From: Ascaphus truei
Taxonomy: Eukaryota > Chordata > Amphibia > Anura > Ascaphidae
Length of the DNA: 64,000 bases
Direction of reading: 5' to 3'
Assembly: GCA_036426205.1 (NCBI GenBank)
Contig: CM071587.1
Span: forward strand, 2,271,068-2,335,067
A program made the position numbers and the translations under genes. Positions 41,117-52,303 of the stretch are shown piece after piece (position 1 is the stretch's first letter; every line of letters starts with the position of its first letter). Below the pieces are notes generated by a model. It was not told the origin of the DNA. It saw only the letters and a list, made by a program, of their open reading frames with translations, and did no database searches.

Positions 41117-41639
41117 GTCTAGAGAGCTGCAACTGGTAACTCAAGAGCACAGAACTATCTCCTGCACAGAACTATCTCCTGCACATCACAATGTTTGTGA
41201 CGCTGGTTCTACAGTTCTCAAACAAGTGTATTTTCTATTATTTGGCAAAGAATGTGTGTATGAATGTGTTTTAGGAAATAGGGTTTGACTGTGAGTATTT
41301 ATGTTGTTACTGGTACATTTCTATTAGTGTTTCCCCAGCTGCTGGGACTAAACACTCAGTGACATTGTTTTACATGGAAATGTAAAGCTCAGTGTTGCAT
41401 TTAAAACGCAGTATGTATTTTTCGTATCACATTATGCGTAATTATGTATGCACGTTTCTTTGTTTTATAATCCAGAATCTTATTAATGTTTCCAGGTTTG
41501 ATGGTTTTCTTTTCTGAAGTCACATCTTCTTGTGTTCAATTTTAAAAACAAACAAACAAAAAAAAACTCTGGAAGTATTTATGAGATTCTAGTAATCAGT
41601 GTCAAAATTGTTTATCAACACTGTCTGCCCCCCAGATTC

Positions 41640-41765
41640 ATGAAACGCCATTACGGGTTAACGCACCCGAACAAAGCTCACTTCCATTGACTCGGATGGG
41701 GGTTAACGCCAGTTTGGATGCGTTAACCCATAGCAGCGCTATAACGCCACCGGTTTGTAGAGCAA
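41640..41765. repeat. Imperfect inverted repeat around GGGTTAACGC
   Basis: GGGTTAACGCACCCGAAC near 41656 pairs with TTTGGATGCGTTAACCC near 41714-41730. This is probably another small MITE. Boundaries are uncertain. Confidence 0.35.
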
Positions 41766-41794
41766 CGGCATTAGTTTGTTTTTGGAAATGTTAC

Positions 41795-42170
41795 ATAGTT
41801 ACATAGCAGTTACATAGTTACATAGTAGATGAGGTTGAAAAAAGACATGCGTCCATCATGTTCAACCTATGCTAAATTTATATGACAGATACTTATCCTA
41901 TATTTGTACTTACCGTATATATTGATCCAGAGGAAGGCAAACACACAACCCCAGTGACACATCATCTAATGATATCTCATAAGGGGAAAATTAATTCCTT
42001 CCTGACTCCAAGAATTGTCTATCAGATTACTCCCTGGATCAACATCCTTCCCATGTTTACTTATTTGGTATATCCTTATATACCTTTCCTTTCTAAAAAG
42101 ATGTCCAACCTTTTTTGAACAAATCTATTGTATCTTCCATCCCAGTTTCCATGGGTAAATATGTTCAATA
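41795..42170 (-). mobile_element. CR1 3'-end fragment
   Basis: Two overlapping copies of the CR1 terminus (TACATAGTTACATAG) are followed by sequence that parallels 20700-20960 base by base with substitutions, for example CCAGTGACACAT and GATATCTCATAAG. It contains no RT motif. Confidence 0.7.
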
Positions 42171-42985
42171 TTTATATATAAGCTGAACTGACCACACACA
42201 GACTTCTATACACCTAAGAAATGCAAAGGACAGTTGTCCCTTTGTCATCTGCTTCCATGTCACGCACGGTCAGTAACATGACATGTTTTTTTCAGATCGA
42301 GGGACAAACTCTCAAACCCACACAAAAACACTACAAGTAATCTATGTTGAAGAAAAGGAAAAAGATGGAATGGAATGAATGAATGGAAGGAATGAAGATG
42401 TTCACCGCAGCCGTTTTGCCTCCTCCAGGTCGTCGCGGTCGTTTAACCGTTGTGGGGCAATTCACCGCATCCGCGACGAACTGTCGTAGACCGGGAAAAC
42501 TCTGCACGGTTCCTATCTTGCAGCAGTAACACAGAGGCAACTGTTGAAAGGAAATACACAATAATGGGGATTTTTATTTGTTTTTTAATACAGATTATTT
42601 TCTATAATTTATTTCCTGAAAAGAGTTCCGGAGATGCACAGTGTGGAGAAAGAATGATGTATGAGAGAGGCAAAGTAACGTTAGTTACAAAATGTAATTG
42701 AATGCATTGCAGGCTCCATAAGTAAGCAAGAGCCGCGAACAAATGTGTGATTCTGCTCCTCATATCCATCCTCTGGTGGTGATGCTGGGGAAACAGGCAG
42801 GTTTCTTTAAAGCAAGCTCCGCAGTTGTGTTTTTAAATGATTATATTAAGGTTTGGCGATTTTTCATGCAGGAAGCAATACAATTGTGATACAATAAGTG
42901 TTTTTAAAACTGAATTGCCATTAACAACTTAAACTAACTGAACAGAGTAAATGTGGCTATATGATGTAACGTAGCTATAAGTATA

Positions 42986-45227
42986 CAGGCGGTCCTCGGT
43001 TATCCGACGCAATGCGTTACTCAAAATGGCGTCGGATAGCGAAGCGTCGTAAAGCGAAACCCGTTTTCCCATAGTAACACTGTTTAAATCAAACGTTCCG
43101 TTCCTGAAGGCATTTTTAATGCTAAAATACACAGAAAATGTTACTCAAGCAATAAGACATGCAGCACACACATAGATTATGATGGAAACATTATATTTAT
43201 TGATTCCAGAACTGAAAAATAAAACTATGCTGTATTCTGTACAGAAATGTACATGAGCAAAAAAAATAAACATCAATTATTGGAGGAAGATGATTGGGGG
43301 GAGGGGGATCTTCAACAGACAACGGACTTTTTGGAGGTGATGTAGGTGGACTTGAAGGTTTCGGCCTCTTGAAGAATCTCTTCATTGAAGTCTGGACAGA
43401 TCCTTTCCTTTTCTGCGTGTAGATCTCTCTATAGCAGCTGATTTGGTTAGACACCCCACGACTGACTGTTGAACTCCGTTCAATGTTAGGGTCATTGTCC
43501 TCAAATATGGCCAGTGCGCTATCAATGTGCTTGAATGCCGCAGCCAACATTTTGGTTGACAATGATTTACGTGGCTGTGGCTGTGCCACATCAGCAGATT
43601 GGTGGGCCTCCTCTTCAGCAATTTTTTGCTCTTCTAATTGCATGAGGTCTTCATTGCTCAACTCGTTAGAATGTGAGGCGAGCAACTCCTCAATATCCTC
43701 GGTTTCCACCTCAAAGTTGAGATCTCTGGCCATTTGCACAACAGTTTCTATAACCTCTGCAACAGTCTCTGTAAGGACTTGGACATCAGACACAAAATCA
43801 GGGCACAAATTACGCCAAACTCAATTTAAATTGGATTGTTTCACCTCATTCCATGCCTCTCCAATGTTTCTTACAGCATGGAGAATGTTGTAACCCTTCC
43901 AAAATTATTTTAAGGTTGGACCACCTTCCACATCAGTTGCTCTGATGGCCTGGGCAAATGTTCGCCTAAGATAGTAGGCCTTGAAGGAAGCGATAACCCC
44001 CTGGTCCCTCGGCTGTATCGATGAGGTGGTGTTGGGGGGCATGAACACCACCATGACGTTTGGATGATGGTCATCCAGGTACACGGGATGGCCAGGAACA
44101 TTGTCCAGGAGCAGCAATGCTTTAAAATCGAGGTTCTGGTTCATGCAATATAATTGCACAGCTGGAATTGATGTTGGAACCAGTCCTCAAAAAGGCTCCC
44201 TGTTACCCATGCCTTACGGTTGGACTTCCAAATCACTGGAAGTGTGTTCTTTGCATAACCCTTGAATGCCCTAGGGTTTTCTGCATGATAAACAAGCAAA
44301 GGTTTTAGCTTGAAATCACCTGCAGCATTTGATCCACCAGAAGAGTCAGCCTGTCCTTTGCAACTTTAAACCCAGGCATTGATTTTTCCTCTTTTGCAAT
44401 GTACCTTCTACTGGGCATTTTCTTCCAGTATAGCCCAGTCTCATCAACATTGAACACTTGACGTGCGCAATAGCCACCGCCCTCTATAATTTTGGTCAAT
44501 GTAACAGGGAAGGTTTTAGCTGCCTCCTCATCAGCACTAGCAGCTTCCCCGGTCACTTTAATGTTATGCAAGTTTGCCCTCTCTTTAAACCGCATAAACC
44601 AGCCCTTACTTGCAGTGAAAGTTTCCTCAGTGGTCCCTTCTCCATGCTGTTGCTTAATGTCCTCATACAGACTCAAAGCCTTGGCCTGAATTAAGGCTAA
44701 ACTAATGGGCACATGACGCTGGGATTGATCTTCCAGCCATATGATGAGGAGATTTTCCACCTCAGCAATATGACCAGCACATTGCCTTATTGTTGTACCT
44801 TGTATAGGTGCTGAGCCCTTGATCTGTTCCAAGATTCTTGCCTTGTCTTTGATTATTGTCACAATAGTTGTGCGAGGTATATCCAAGGCACGTCCAATTT
44901 CTGTGTTCGTCTCTCCTTTCTCAGAGCGCTTTATTATGTTTTGCTTGGTCTCCAAAGTAATAGATTTTCTATTCCTTTTTGGAGTAACAGCGCTTTGCTT
45001 TTTGCTTTTATCAGCCATGGTTTAGGGCCTAAAATACACCACCAAACCTTCACACAGACTGTTCAGAATGATCTCCCTAGCCTGCAGCCGTCTGATTGGA
45101 CATTTGTAGCAATTTTTTAAAGCGTCGTAAGCGCGTCAGATAAGCCGTTCGGGCGTCGTAAAACGAGCCATAGGGATGCATTGACTAGCATCGGATAAGC
45201 CATTCGTCGTAAAACGAGGACCGCCTG
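42986..45227 (-). mobile_element. Tigger-type (pogo, Tc1/mariner superfamily) DNA transposon
   Basis: 2242 bp with perfect 13-bp ends CAGGCGGTCCTCG and CGAGGACCGCCTG, flanked by TA on both sides (42984-42985 and 45228-45229). Subterminal repeats contain CGTCGTAAA/TCGGATA. The transposase lies on the - strand (45018 to about 43197) and is broken. The near-full length and retained TIRs suggest a relatively young autonomous-type copy. Confidence 0.9.
43197..45018 (-). pseudogene. Tigger transposase pseudogene (TIGD1-like)
   Basis: The first segment, 45018-44305, encodes a CENP-B/pogo N-terminal helix-turn-helix (about residues 15-60), a CENP-B-type DNA-binding half (about 75-145, including FMRFKERANLHNIKV), and the first DDE-domain aspartate in FNVDET (D192). 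A frameshift near 44330 follows. Segment 44159-43905 carries the second and third catalytic positions (LLLDNVPGH, RDQGVI), giving a DDD triad. In-frame stops lie just before 43905 and near 43820, and the C-terminal segment runs 43808-43197 (SSTVSRGVSNQISCYREI). At least two frameshifts and two stops disable it, although some could be consensus errors. Confidence 0.85.
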
Positions 45228-45229
45228 TA

Positions 45230-46550
45230 GATATTTGGATACTCTGAGTCGGTGCAGGAAGCTAGCTGGATCCTTTCACAACAAGGCTGTGAACTGTTGG
45301 GCTGGGATATTGTTCCCAAACATAAGGCAATTCTTTGCAAGATTGCTAAACACCTTTTCTTCTTGTTTAGCATCTTAGATGGAAATTACAGTGGTACATA
45401 AAATACATCCAATCTCACTGCTGAAGGATAACCGAGGGAAATTAAAGTTTTCTCGCCCCTCGTCATGAACGCAGCTGTATTTACACAAATGCACATTTAC
45501 TGAAACGACTGGAATCTGTATCTGTTTCCTCACCCAAACATGCACATTCTGTCTACACCCCGTGCACCATTTTTGTTTGCTTTGCTCTTTTTTTTTTGTT
45601 GTTGCTCAGTCATTATTGAACTTCATGGCTAAAAGTGTGGGGATTTTGGTGGCCTGCCTACGCCTTTCTACATGTCCGTGGGTGATAATGTTGGCATTCC
45701 CAATTATTACACCTTTCAAATACAATCAAATATGAGTCTGTGTAATGTAATATACAATGTCTAATATTATAAACATATTGGTAGTGTATTGCTTTGTATA
45801 GTTCATGATTTTTGTATTATATTGTACAAAGCTGGTATCACAATAATGGTGGATTCATTATTTCTTGTTAATAAAAGAATCATTTGTTAAATACCTGTCT
45901 GTTGTAGTAGGTAGCAATGTCACCTCTAAACTATGACATGTAAACTACCCTCATGCTTCTGTAGCTGGGCACATTTCAGATGTTTGTCTCCATGATGTTT
46001 TTCCTCTCATCGTTTTATACACATCTAGTGTCACACCGGTCCTGTTAGATTATATGCGTGGGAATGACACATTGACGGCGTATGAGAAGAGAGACGATGA
46101 GGAGATATTGGAGGGGAAACCTGCTGTTTTGATGAGGTGCTACATTTTAGAATGCATAGTTTGGAGAGAAAATAATAGTGTTTCTGAAGTGAAAGTAGAA
46201 GGGAAAAAAGCTGTGTGGTGCTCTTTAACATAGACCCAATAACTTCAGATAAATCTTAAATGCCATAGGCTGTATCCTTGAAGTATCCCATAATAATAAT
46301 GGTGACCACCTATAAAATAACACACCTCATTCCACTAGTTATCAATAAACTGGAAGAGTACCACCTCTAGATCGGTAAGTACTCACACTTGCTAGTGTCC
46401 AGCCAAAACATTGAATGGGAAAGTATGGTGCAAGATTGAGTGAAATAACTCACTTGTTGAAGGCGGTCCTCCAGGGATTAAATCTTCATAGGTGTGTGCA
46501 TCCGGTACTCCACAGCAATAGACAGGTTTCCACGAAGGAGAGTGTAAAGG
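45230..46550. other. Intergenic, no recognisable feature
   Basis: AT-rich sequence with no coding signal. Confidence 0.4.
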
Positions 46551-46556
46551 GTACAC

Positions 46557-46588
46557 CTTGAGAAAGAGCGGAAGCTCGAAACATGTCG
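46557..46588 (+). other. Hairpin motif TTGAGAAA, stem-loop, GAAACATGTCGG
   Basis: GAGC, a GGAA loop and GCTC form a short stem between TTGAGAAA and CGAAAC. This is one of five similar occurrences in the window. It resembles a hammerhead-ribozyme core but lacks the invariant G of CTGANGA. I have no evidence of activity. Confidence 0.35.
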
Positions 46589-46674
46589 GTGGGGGCCTGA
46601 GGGCTCATTTTTTCTTTGTTACCATGCTCTGACCCATTAAACCTTTATTTTTGGGACACACTCTCTAGCAATAG

Positions 46675-46780
46675 GGCGGTCACGTGAGCGGTTCGCCCAA
46701 TGAGGGCGAACCAGCTCCGTGACGTCACTGGCCCGCCCATAGACACCCCCCCAGACGGCGCGCGAACGAAGGCCAGGGAA
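46675..46780 (-). mobile_element. Fragment of Harbinger-like MITE family D
   Basis: GGTCACGTGAGCGGTTCGCC, followed by CAATGAGGGCGAACCAGCTC, is the reverse complement of the family D core. Neither terminus is present. Confidence 0.6.
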
Positions 46781-47249
46781 AGCACTGAAAAATGAAGCTT
46801 TGTAAACGTGAGTGGGGAACGTAATGAATTAATTTTTTTTCATTAACGTTACCTTTTACTGAGCTCACCATCGGTTGCTTTTTTAAAAATGATGTTACAG
46901 GAGATGATTACTCATGAATTATGCGTGTGCCTACGGTTTCCTCTGCATTAACTAATTTCGATGACTAAGTGAGGATAACATTTAAAAAAAAAAAAAAAAA
47001 GCATTGGATTGCTGCTAAAATAGGACATTTAGAATATGTTTATCACTGCGGGTAATGGGCAAAAAAAAATGTCACCCGACAGCTTCATTGATTCCGGCAT
47101 AAAAGTGTAGAACTGCCCAGAAATGGCTTACCTATTCAGTTGTGAAATCAACAAATGTTTTACGTGGGAGCAGACACTCCACCCTGATGACACTAGCTCG
47201 TTACCTGTATGACTTGGCAGATTGTTTGCATGTAATATATTTGTACTTA

Positions 47250-47360
47250 GGCCCATATTCACTAAAGGGTGCTAAGCTTTAGCATACTCTTAACTCGCAT
47301 TCATTTGAATGTGAGTTAGGCAGTGCTCCATCGTAGCACCCTTTAGTGAATATGGGCTTT
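47250..47360. mobile_element. Short inverted-repeat MITE family B
   Basis: GGCCCATATTCACTAAAGGG on the left and CCCTTTAGTGAATATGGGC on the right form near-perfect arms, with TTA outside both ends. It is related to 2318-2427. Confidence 0.65.
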
Positions 47361-47784
47361 AGAAAGCTTAAATTACCAGTCTATCCCATTAAAGGGACAT
47401 TCCCACATAGTGGAAACAATAAGCCTCCTTAGACCATTCCAGTCACCCTTAAAGTAAAAGTTTCGCTTATTTTGTTTTTCCTTTTTATCTTGTACTGATG
47501 GCCCTTAAACTGGCTTTATAGACAGCAATAAGAAAGGGGGCTGAAAAAATATACTATATATATTATATTACATATTCATGCCGCATATCGCAAGTGGGCT
47601 GCAATAGTCAATCTCTTTTGCACACACACCAGTGATACAAAGTGTGAAAGTGGAAGTTCCCACTACAATGAAAGTGCACTAATGGCAGTGACTTACTTTT
47701 TAGTAACAAATCTGACATGAAGATGAATTCTTCAATCATAGTTAGTATGTAAACATGTTGAGCAGAGACTTGGAAGGGATTTAA

Positions 47785-48107
47785 AGCTGCAGTTCAGTCT
47801 TTTTTTTTGTTTGTTTTTTTTACTTCAATAGTTTTATGTGGGCAATCTCTAATTACCTAGAGAACTGCATAGCTGTCGGTCAATTCGTTCTCCGTCTATT
47901 TATCGGCAAAGTTTGGCGACATCTTTAAATATGGGGAATGTAAATCGTTGCTATAGGAACAAGCATGCTTGTTAAAATAGAATACAAGAAAATTGGTCTT
48001 TCAAAGTAGTTTTTTTTAAAACAGAAAATGCTAAAAGTATTTTTTCTTACTACAGAACTGATTTATTTTAAAAAACCCACATGCAGGATATTGCCTGAAC
48101 CGCAGCT
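47785..48107 (+). mobile_element. TTAA-flanked MITE family A (piggyBac-like), complete copy
   Basis: The ends AGCTGCAGTTCAG and CTGAACCGCAGCT are inverted repeats with one mismatch, flanked by TTAA at 47781-47784 and 48108-48111. The interior shares CTACAGAACTGATTTAT and the A-tract with the copy at 1469. Confidence 0.75.
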
Positions 48108-49395
48108 TTAATTCCCTTTGGGGTTTTTTCCCCCCTTTTGTCTGAGGTCACTGTGTTTTCAGCAAGTGCTTCCATGGTCAGAGTTCACCCTCTCTCCCCC
48201 TTCCCTTATTATTATTGGTTCTCTGATAAGAAGATGGTGGGATAAGGTTTAAAAAAAAACACAGCTGACAAACACCCCCATTAGCATGTCCCAAAGAATA
48301 TGGTTTTGTCTAAATATTCCCCAAAAAAACAAAAAACAGCCACACCTTTGATTTTTAGCATGGTTACATTTGTTTACGGAAGCCAATTAAATAGTTAACT
48401 TATTTACAAAACGTGTTTTTGTCGGCTACCAGGGATTGCAAAGTTGCAGGACGCAGCTCCCACCTGGACGTACTACCACACTCTATGTGCATTAGTGGTT
48501 CAAGAAGCAATTCTAACTTTCCTCTGTTTTTTTTTTATTTTTTACAAGATTGGAACCAGGGAAATCTTCAAAGTTGGACCACACTATATTCAGCTCCAGG
48601 GACCCCTTGTTTCTTCAGATACTTACTGGTATTACTTCCTGGTTTTTAAAGGGTATTAAGAATGGCCATCCAATAGGAAGCTACAAATGATGATGTTGCA
48701 GCTTCTTATTGGCCTGAGATGTGTGTTTCTTTTGTAGTACTTTGTGATATTTGCAAAAAATACATAGTAAATAAAAAATACAACTTGTTGGTGCATTTGC
48801 ATGTCTCAGACAGGTCTTCAACCCGGTCTTTCCCCATTATCGCTTGGCAAACAGCGCTGCCACTGCAGCCAGGGATTCTGATTAACGACATGCAAATGAG
48901 CACAGTGTGTCACAGTATACAGCATTCTATGCCAGCCATTCCATGGATTCCTTTCCATAGGATATCAGTACATCACTGAAAGCAAAGAAGAAATCCTCGG
49001 GGATTTTAGGAGATTAACTAAACAACACAAGACTCATGGGAGCAATTAAAAGTTTTCCATTTGTAGTGATGCCTGTGCAAGTTGTTAAAACTCATAAAGG
49101 ATGCCTCTGTGTAGGAACATTTTATTGCCAGCATGAGTTGTAGGTCTCTGGTAGAGTAAGGGTTAACTGAAGTCCCATGCTTGTGGGCACAGATATTGGA
49201 GCCAAAGTGTGTTTTGGTTAACCTTTCATATGGGAGGGCCTCTCTCTATGCTGCTTGTCCGGACTTGCATGCGGTGGCTTTGATAATTAGTGTTTTTGTA
49301 AGAGTTTATTCTGCCTATGGTGAATTTAAGGTTGATCTGTCACCTTAAAAAAAAAAAAAACACACAGGCGCACACACACACGTGTATATATACAG

Positions 49396-49400
<5 letters not shown>
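48108..49400. other. Intergenic; includes dispersed repeat family C at about 48560-48700
   Basis: Near 48590, CTCCAGGGACCCCTTGTTTC and later ATTACTTCCTGG match the family C blocks at 3580-3650. The rest is AT-rich without a gene. Confidence 0.4.
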
Positions 49401-49437
<37 letters not shown>

Positions 49438-49440
49438 CTA
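49376..49440. repeat. (CA)/(AT)/(GT)n compound microsatellite
   Basis: Short CA, TA, GT and TA runs lie side by side. Confidence 0.85.
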
Positions 49441-49469
49441 GCTGATATATCCAGCGTTGCCCGGGATTG

Positions 49470-49612
49470 CAGGGGCGGGGAGTGGGGGCCGGGGAGGGGC
49501 CGTGGAGGGGCGAGGGGGGGTTGGCAGGGAGGCCGAAGGGCAGTGCGATGGGTGGGGGGGCGATGGGCAGGTAGGGGTGGGGGGGGGCTATGGGCAGGGA
49601 GGGGTGGGGGTG
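49470..49612 (+). repeat. G-rich low-complexity tract
   Basis: GGGG-rich with GGGCAGGGAGG-type units. It is similar in character to 8820-9560 and precedes the 30-bp array directly. Confidence 0.7.
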
Positions 49613-50024
49613 TGTTAGAAGAGGTAGGATAGGCCTGCAATGTGTTAGAAGAGGTAGGATAGGCCTGCAATGTGTTAGAAGAGGTAGGATAGGCCTGCAA
49701 TGTGTTAGAAGAGGTAGGATATGCCTGCAATGTGTTAGAAGAGGTAGGATAGGCCTGCAATGTGTTAGAAGAGGTAGGATAGTCCTGCAGTGTGTTAGAA
49801 GATGTAGGATAGGCCTGCAGTGAGTTAGAAGAGGTAGGATAGGCCTACAATGTGTTAGAAGAGATAGAACAGGCCTGCAATGTGTTAGAAGAGGTAGGAT
49901 AGTCCTGCAATGTGTTAGAAGAGGTAGGATAGGCCTGCAATGTGTCAGAAGAGGTAGGATAGGCCTGCAATATGTTGTGTTAGAAGAGGTAGGATAGGCC
50001 AGCAATATGTTGTGTTAGAAGATG
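49612..50024 (+). repeat. 30-bp minisatellite, about 14 units
   Basis: The unit starts TGTGTTAGAAGAGGTAGGAT, ends AGGCCTGCAA, and is 30 bp long. The first twelve or so units are nearly uniform, and the last two have an extra TATGTTG. The period is a multiple of 3, so repetitive frames on both strands are artefacts. Confidence 0.95.
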
Positions 50025-50062
50025 CTCTACCCCAAGGAGCTTACAATCTATAGGGCAGGGTA
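50025..50062. repeat. Family H fragment
   Basis: CTCTACCCCAAGGAGCTTAC, followed by AATCTATAGGGC, matches the family block at 32020-32050. Confidence 0.5.
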
Positions 50063-50927
50063 AGTTAAAACATAGGGTACAGGGGATAAGAGGGTTGGTG
50101 AGTTTCAGATTGTAACAGAGCAGCTGTAACATTAACAAACATCAGCGAACGGCAGCAAACTGCGACAGCCTTATGGCTGCCCCTTCGCCTATTGCCTTTG
50201 GGGAGACGCAGATTTAGGCTGCAGGGGTTCAGAATAAACTGAGCTGTGGTGTCAAGATTCCTTTGTCCTCCCGAGTCATTAATATTCCGGAGGGTGGGGC
50301 TGACAAAACCCATAGCAGCAGCAAACGCATATGTTAACCCTTAGCACGCTTGTTCTGTGCAGAGGGGAGCATCTCTTGGGGGAGCCCTTTCAGTATATTG
50401 CTTATCATTTTATGTAGCCTAAATTTTTACAATTTTTTTTTTATTCAAAGATAGTATTTCTAAAAAGATTTAGTGAATAGGTAGTGTCATTGATATGTTT
50501 GAAACCTATTTAAAACATAATGCACCCAAAGGTTAAAGAGAAAATACCTTTTTCAAAGTTGGAACTTATTAGGAACAAGCTCTTCAGCTGAAGCTTAAAC
50601 CAACATTGTAGCTGAACCAGTTCCCCAGAAGAGGATAGATGATCCTGCTCAGCTTGATTTAATGGTAAGTATCGTTGAAATGTCAGTCAAACGGGATGGG
50701 TGCAAGCTAGGAAACCATGGTAATCGTGTGATACAGGAAAAAGATAACGTGTTTCCCTGGTGGTGCTGCATCCACGATAAACCCCCCACCAGATATCATT
50801 TAAAAAAATCTATTTTTATTAAACACATATAAAAGGGACAAACAGTCCTGGATAATATCAGGAAACTAGAGTTGCGAAACAAAAATTCAAAACAATTAAA
50901 AAGGAATAATAGCTTGGTGCAAACTTA
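50063..50927. other. Intergenic, no recognisable feature
   Basis: No coding or repeat signal that I can support. Confidence 0.4.
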
Positions 50928-51290
50928 GGCCGGTTCAGGGTGCCAGAGACAGGAGGTGGCGGGCGCGCGTCCGTGTGTGCGCGCGTCAGTCTGCTGGGCG
51001 ATGTGTGCACATCATCCCCAGCAGACCTTTTCAAGCTTTCAGAAGGCGGGGCTACAGACGTGAGGTTAGGTAGAATGATTTCATTGGCTGCCGAAATACT
51101 AGTGACGCTGCTGCAGCTTGAAAAAAAAACTTGAGGCGTTTATTGAAACTGTAGCAAGCGTCAACTCCGTACTTCTGCGACAGGGTAGCTGCTACCCTAA
51201 GAACCGCTATTAACTTTAAATACATTGTTTCGGACGTCCACGCGCACGTAAGCACGCCACCCCACCGAAGCCGGAACCCTGAACGAGGCC
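50928..51290. mobile_element. Harbinger-like MITE with TTA TSD, family J
   Basis: GGCCGGTTCAGGGTGCC on the left mirrors GGAACCCTGAACGAGGCC on the right. TTA flanks both ends (50925-50927 and 51291-51293). It is GC-rich and non-coding. The termini resemble those of family D (GGCC next to TTA/TAA), but the interior differs. Confidence 0.65.
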
Positions 51291-52219
51291 TTAGAACTGG
51301 GTCCTACAGCAGAGATGGACCCAGATACGGCTGGGAAGAATTCTGATATAAATATCGGACTCTATAGAGAGAGTTGGCTGTGTTCTGGTATACCTAGAGA
51401 GATGGAGATATTACAGTAAGTCGCTCTGTAGATCCTAGTTGGAAAAGTAGAGATACATTATCACTATCAAATTCTCGAAGATAGTTATATACTGTACAAG
51501 GGATAGGTGGAGGATAATTCCTGAGTGAGGTAGATGTGGTGTATACTGTGGACACGCCTCATGGGGATGTGGGCAAAGATGTATGTAATTGCCCCCACAC
51601 ACCCCTGGTTAGCTATATTAATCAGTACAAATACTGAAAGAGACCAGGAAGCAACTAGATAACTCTGAACACAAGATATATTCAGTTAGATCTCCAATCC
51701 TGAGAATTCAGTGCACTGCCAGAGTGTGTAGGTGGAGACCCCCAAAAAGTGGTCATAGAACATTATATATGTAAAAGGAGGTCGCTGGAACAGATGTAAC
51801 CGTGAGTGCAGCGCAGAGAGAAAATCCCTGCAGCTGTAGCACCTCTGCCAATGGAGGCCTTAGTATTGCCTTGCTCTTAGTGACCCTGTTAAGTATAATG
51901 AGAAAATCGGAGTCCTACCTCTCTTATAACCCCAGTCACTTGCTAACTAATATCCCCACTATCCCACCCGATAAAGCAGCAAGAGAAGTGAAAAAAGTAT
52001 AGTTCGGCGCTCCCCAGCTGCTGCGGGAATCCTGCCCAGCCTGTCTCTCGCTCTCCCACGCCGTGCGCCTCTCTCTCCTGCCAGTGCGTGCCGGAAGCTG
52101 GGTCGTGACTTCAAGGGCGGGTCCAGTTTCTGGCGCGTATCCGATGGAGCGAGCCCTGGCGTGAGAATGAGGGGCAGGCCCAGCAGGAGAGCCTGGGGAA
52201 CCTGAGGCCTGAGACCATC
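51291..52219. other. Intergenic, no recognisable gene
   Basis: GC content rises from about 52000, with GCCGGAAGCTGGGTCGTGAC and similar sequence. I cannot assign a promoter or exon. Confidence 0.35.
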
Positions 52220-52303
52220 ACCAAGGTAAGTGGGTGTGTTGTATGTATTGGGGAGTGGGGGTAGTGTTGTATGTATTGGGGAGTGGGGGTAGTGTTATAT
52301 GTA
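52220..52303 (+). repeat. ~34-bp G-rich tandem repeat at the retrotransposon insertion site
   Basis: About two and a half units of TGTATGTATTGGGGAGTGGG plus GGTAGTGT precede the left LTR. Similar sequence (TGTATTTGGGGGGTAGTTAT) continues after the right LTR at 60694, so the element landed inside this repeat. Confidence 0.6.

Noticed and set aside
49340..50005. 221-codon Leu/Pro/Thr repeat frame on -
   Set aside because: It is an artefact of the 30-bp minisatellite.
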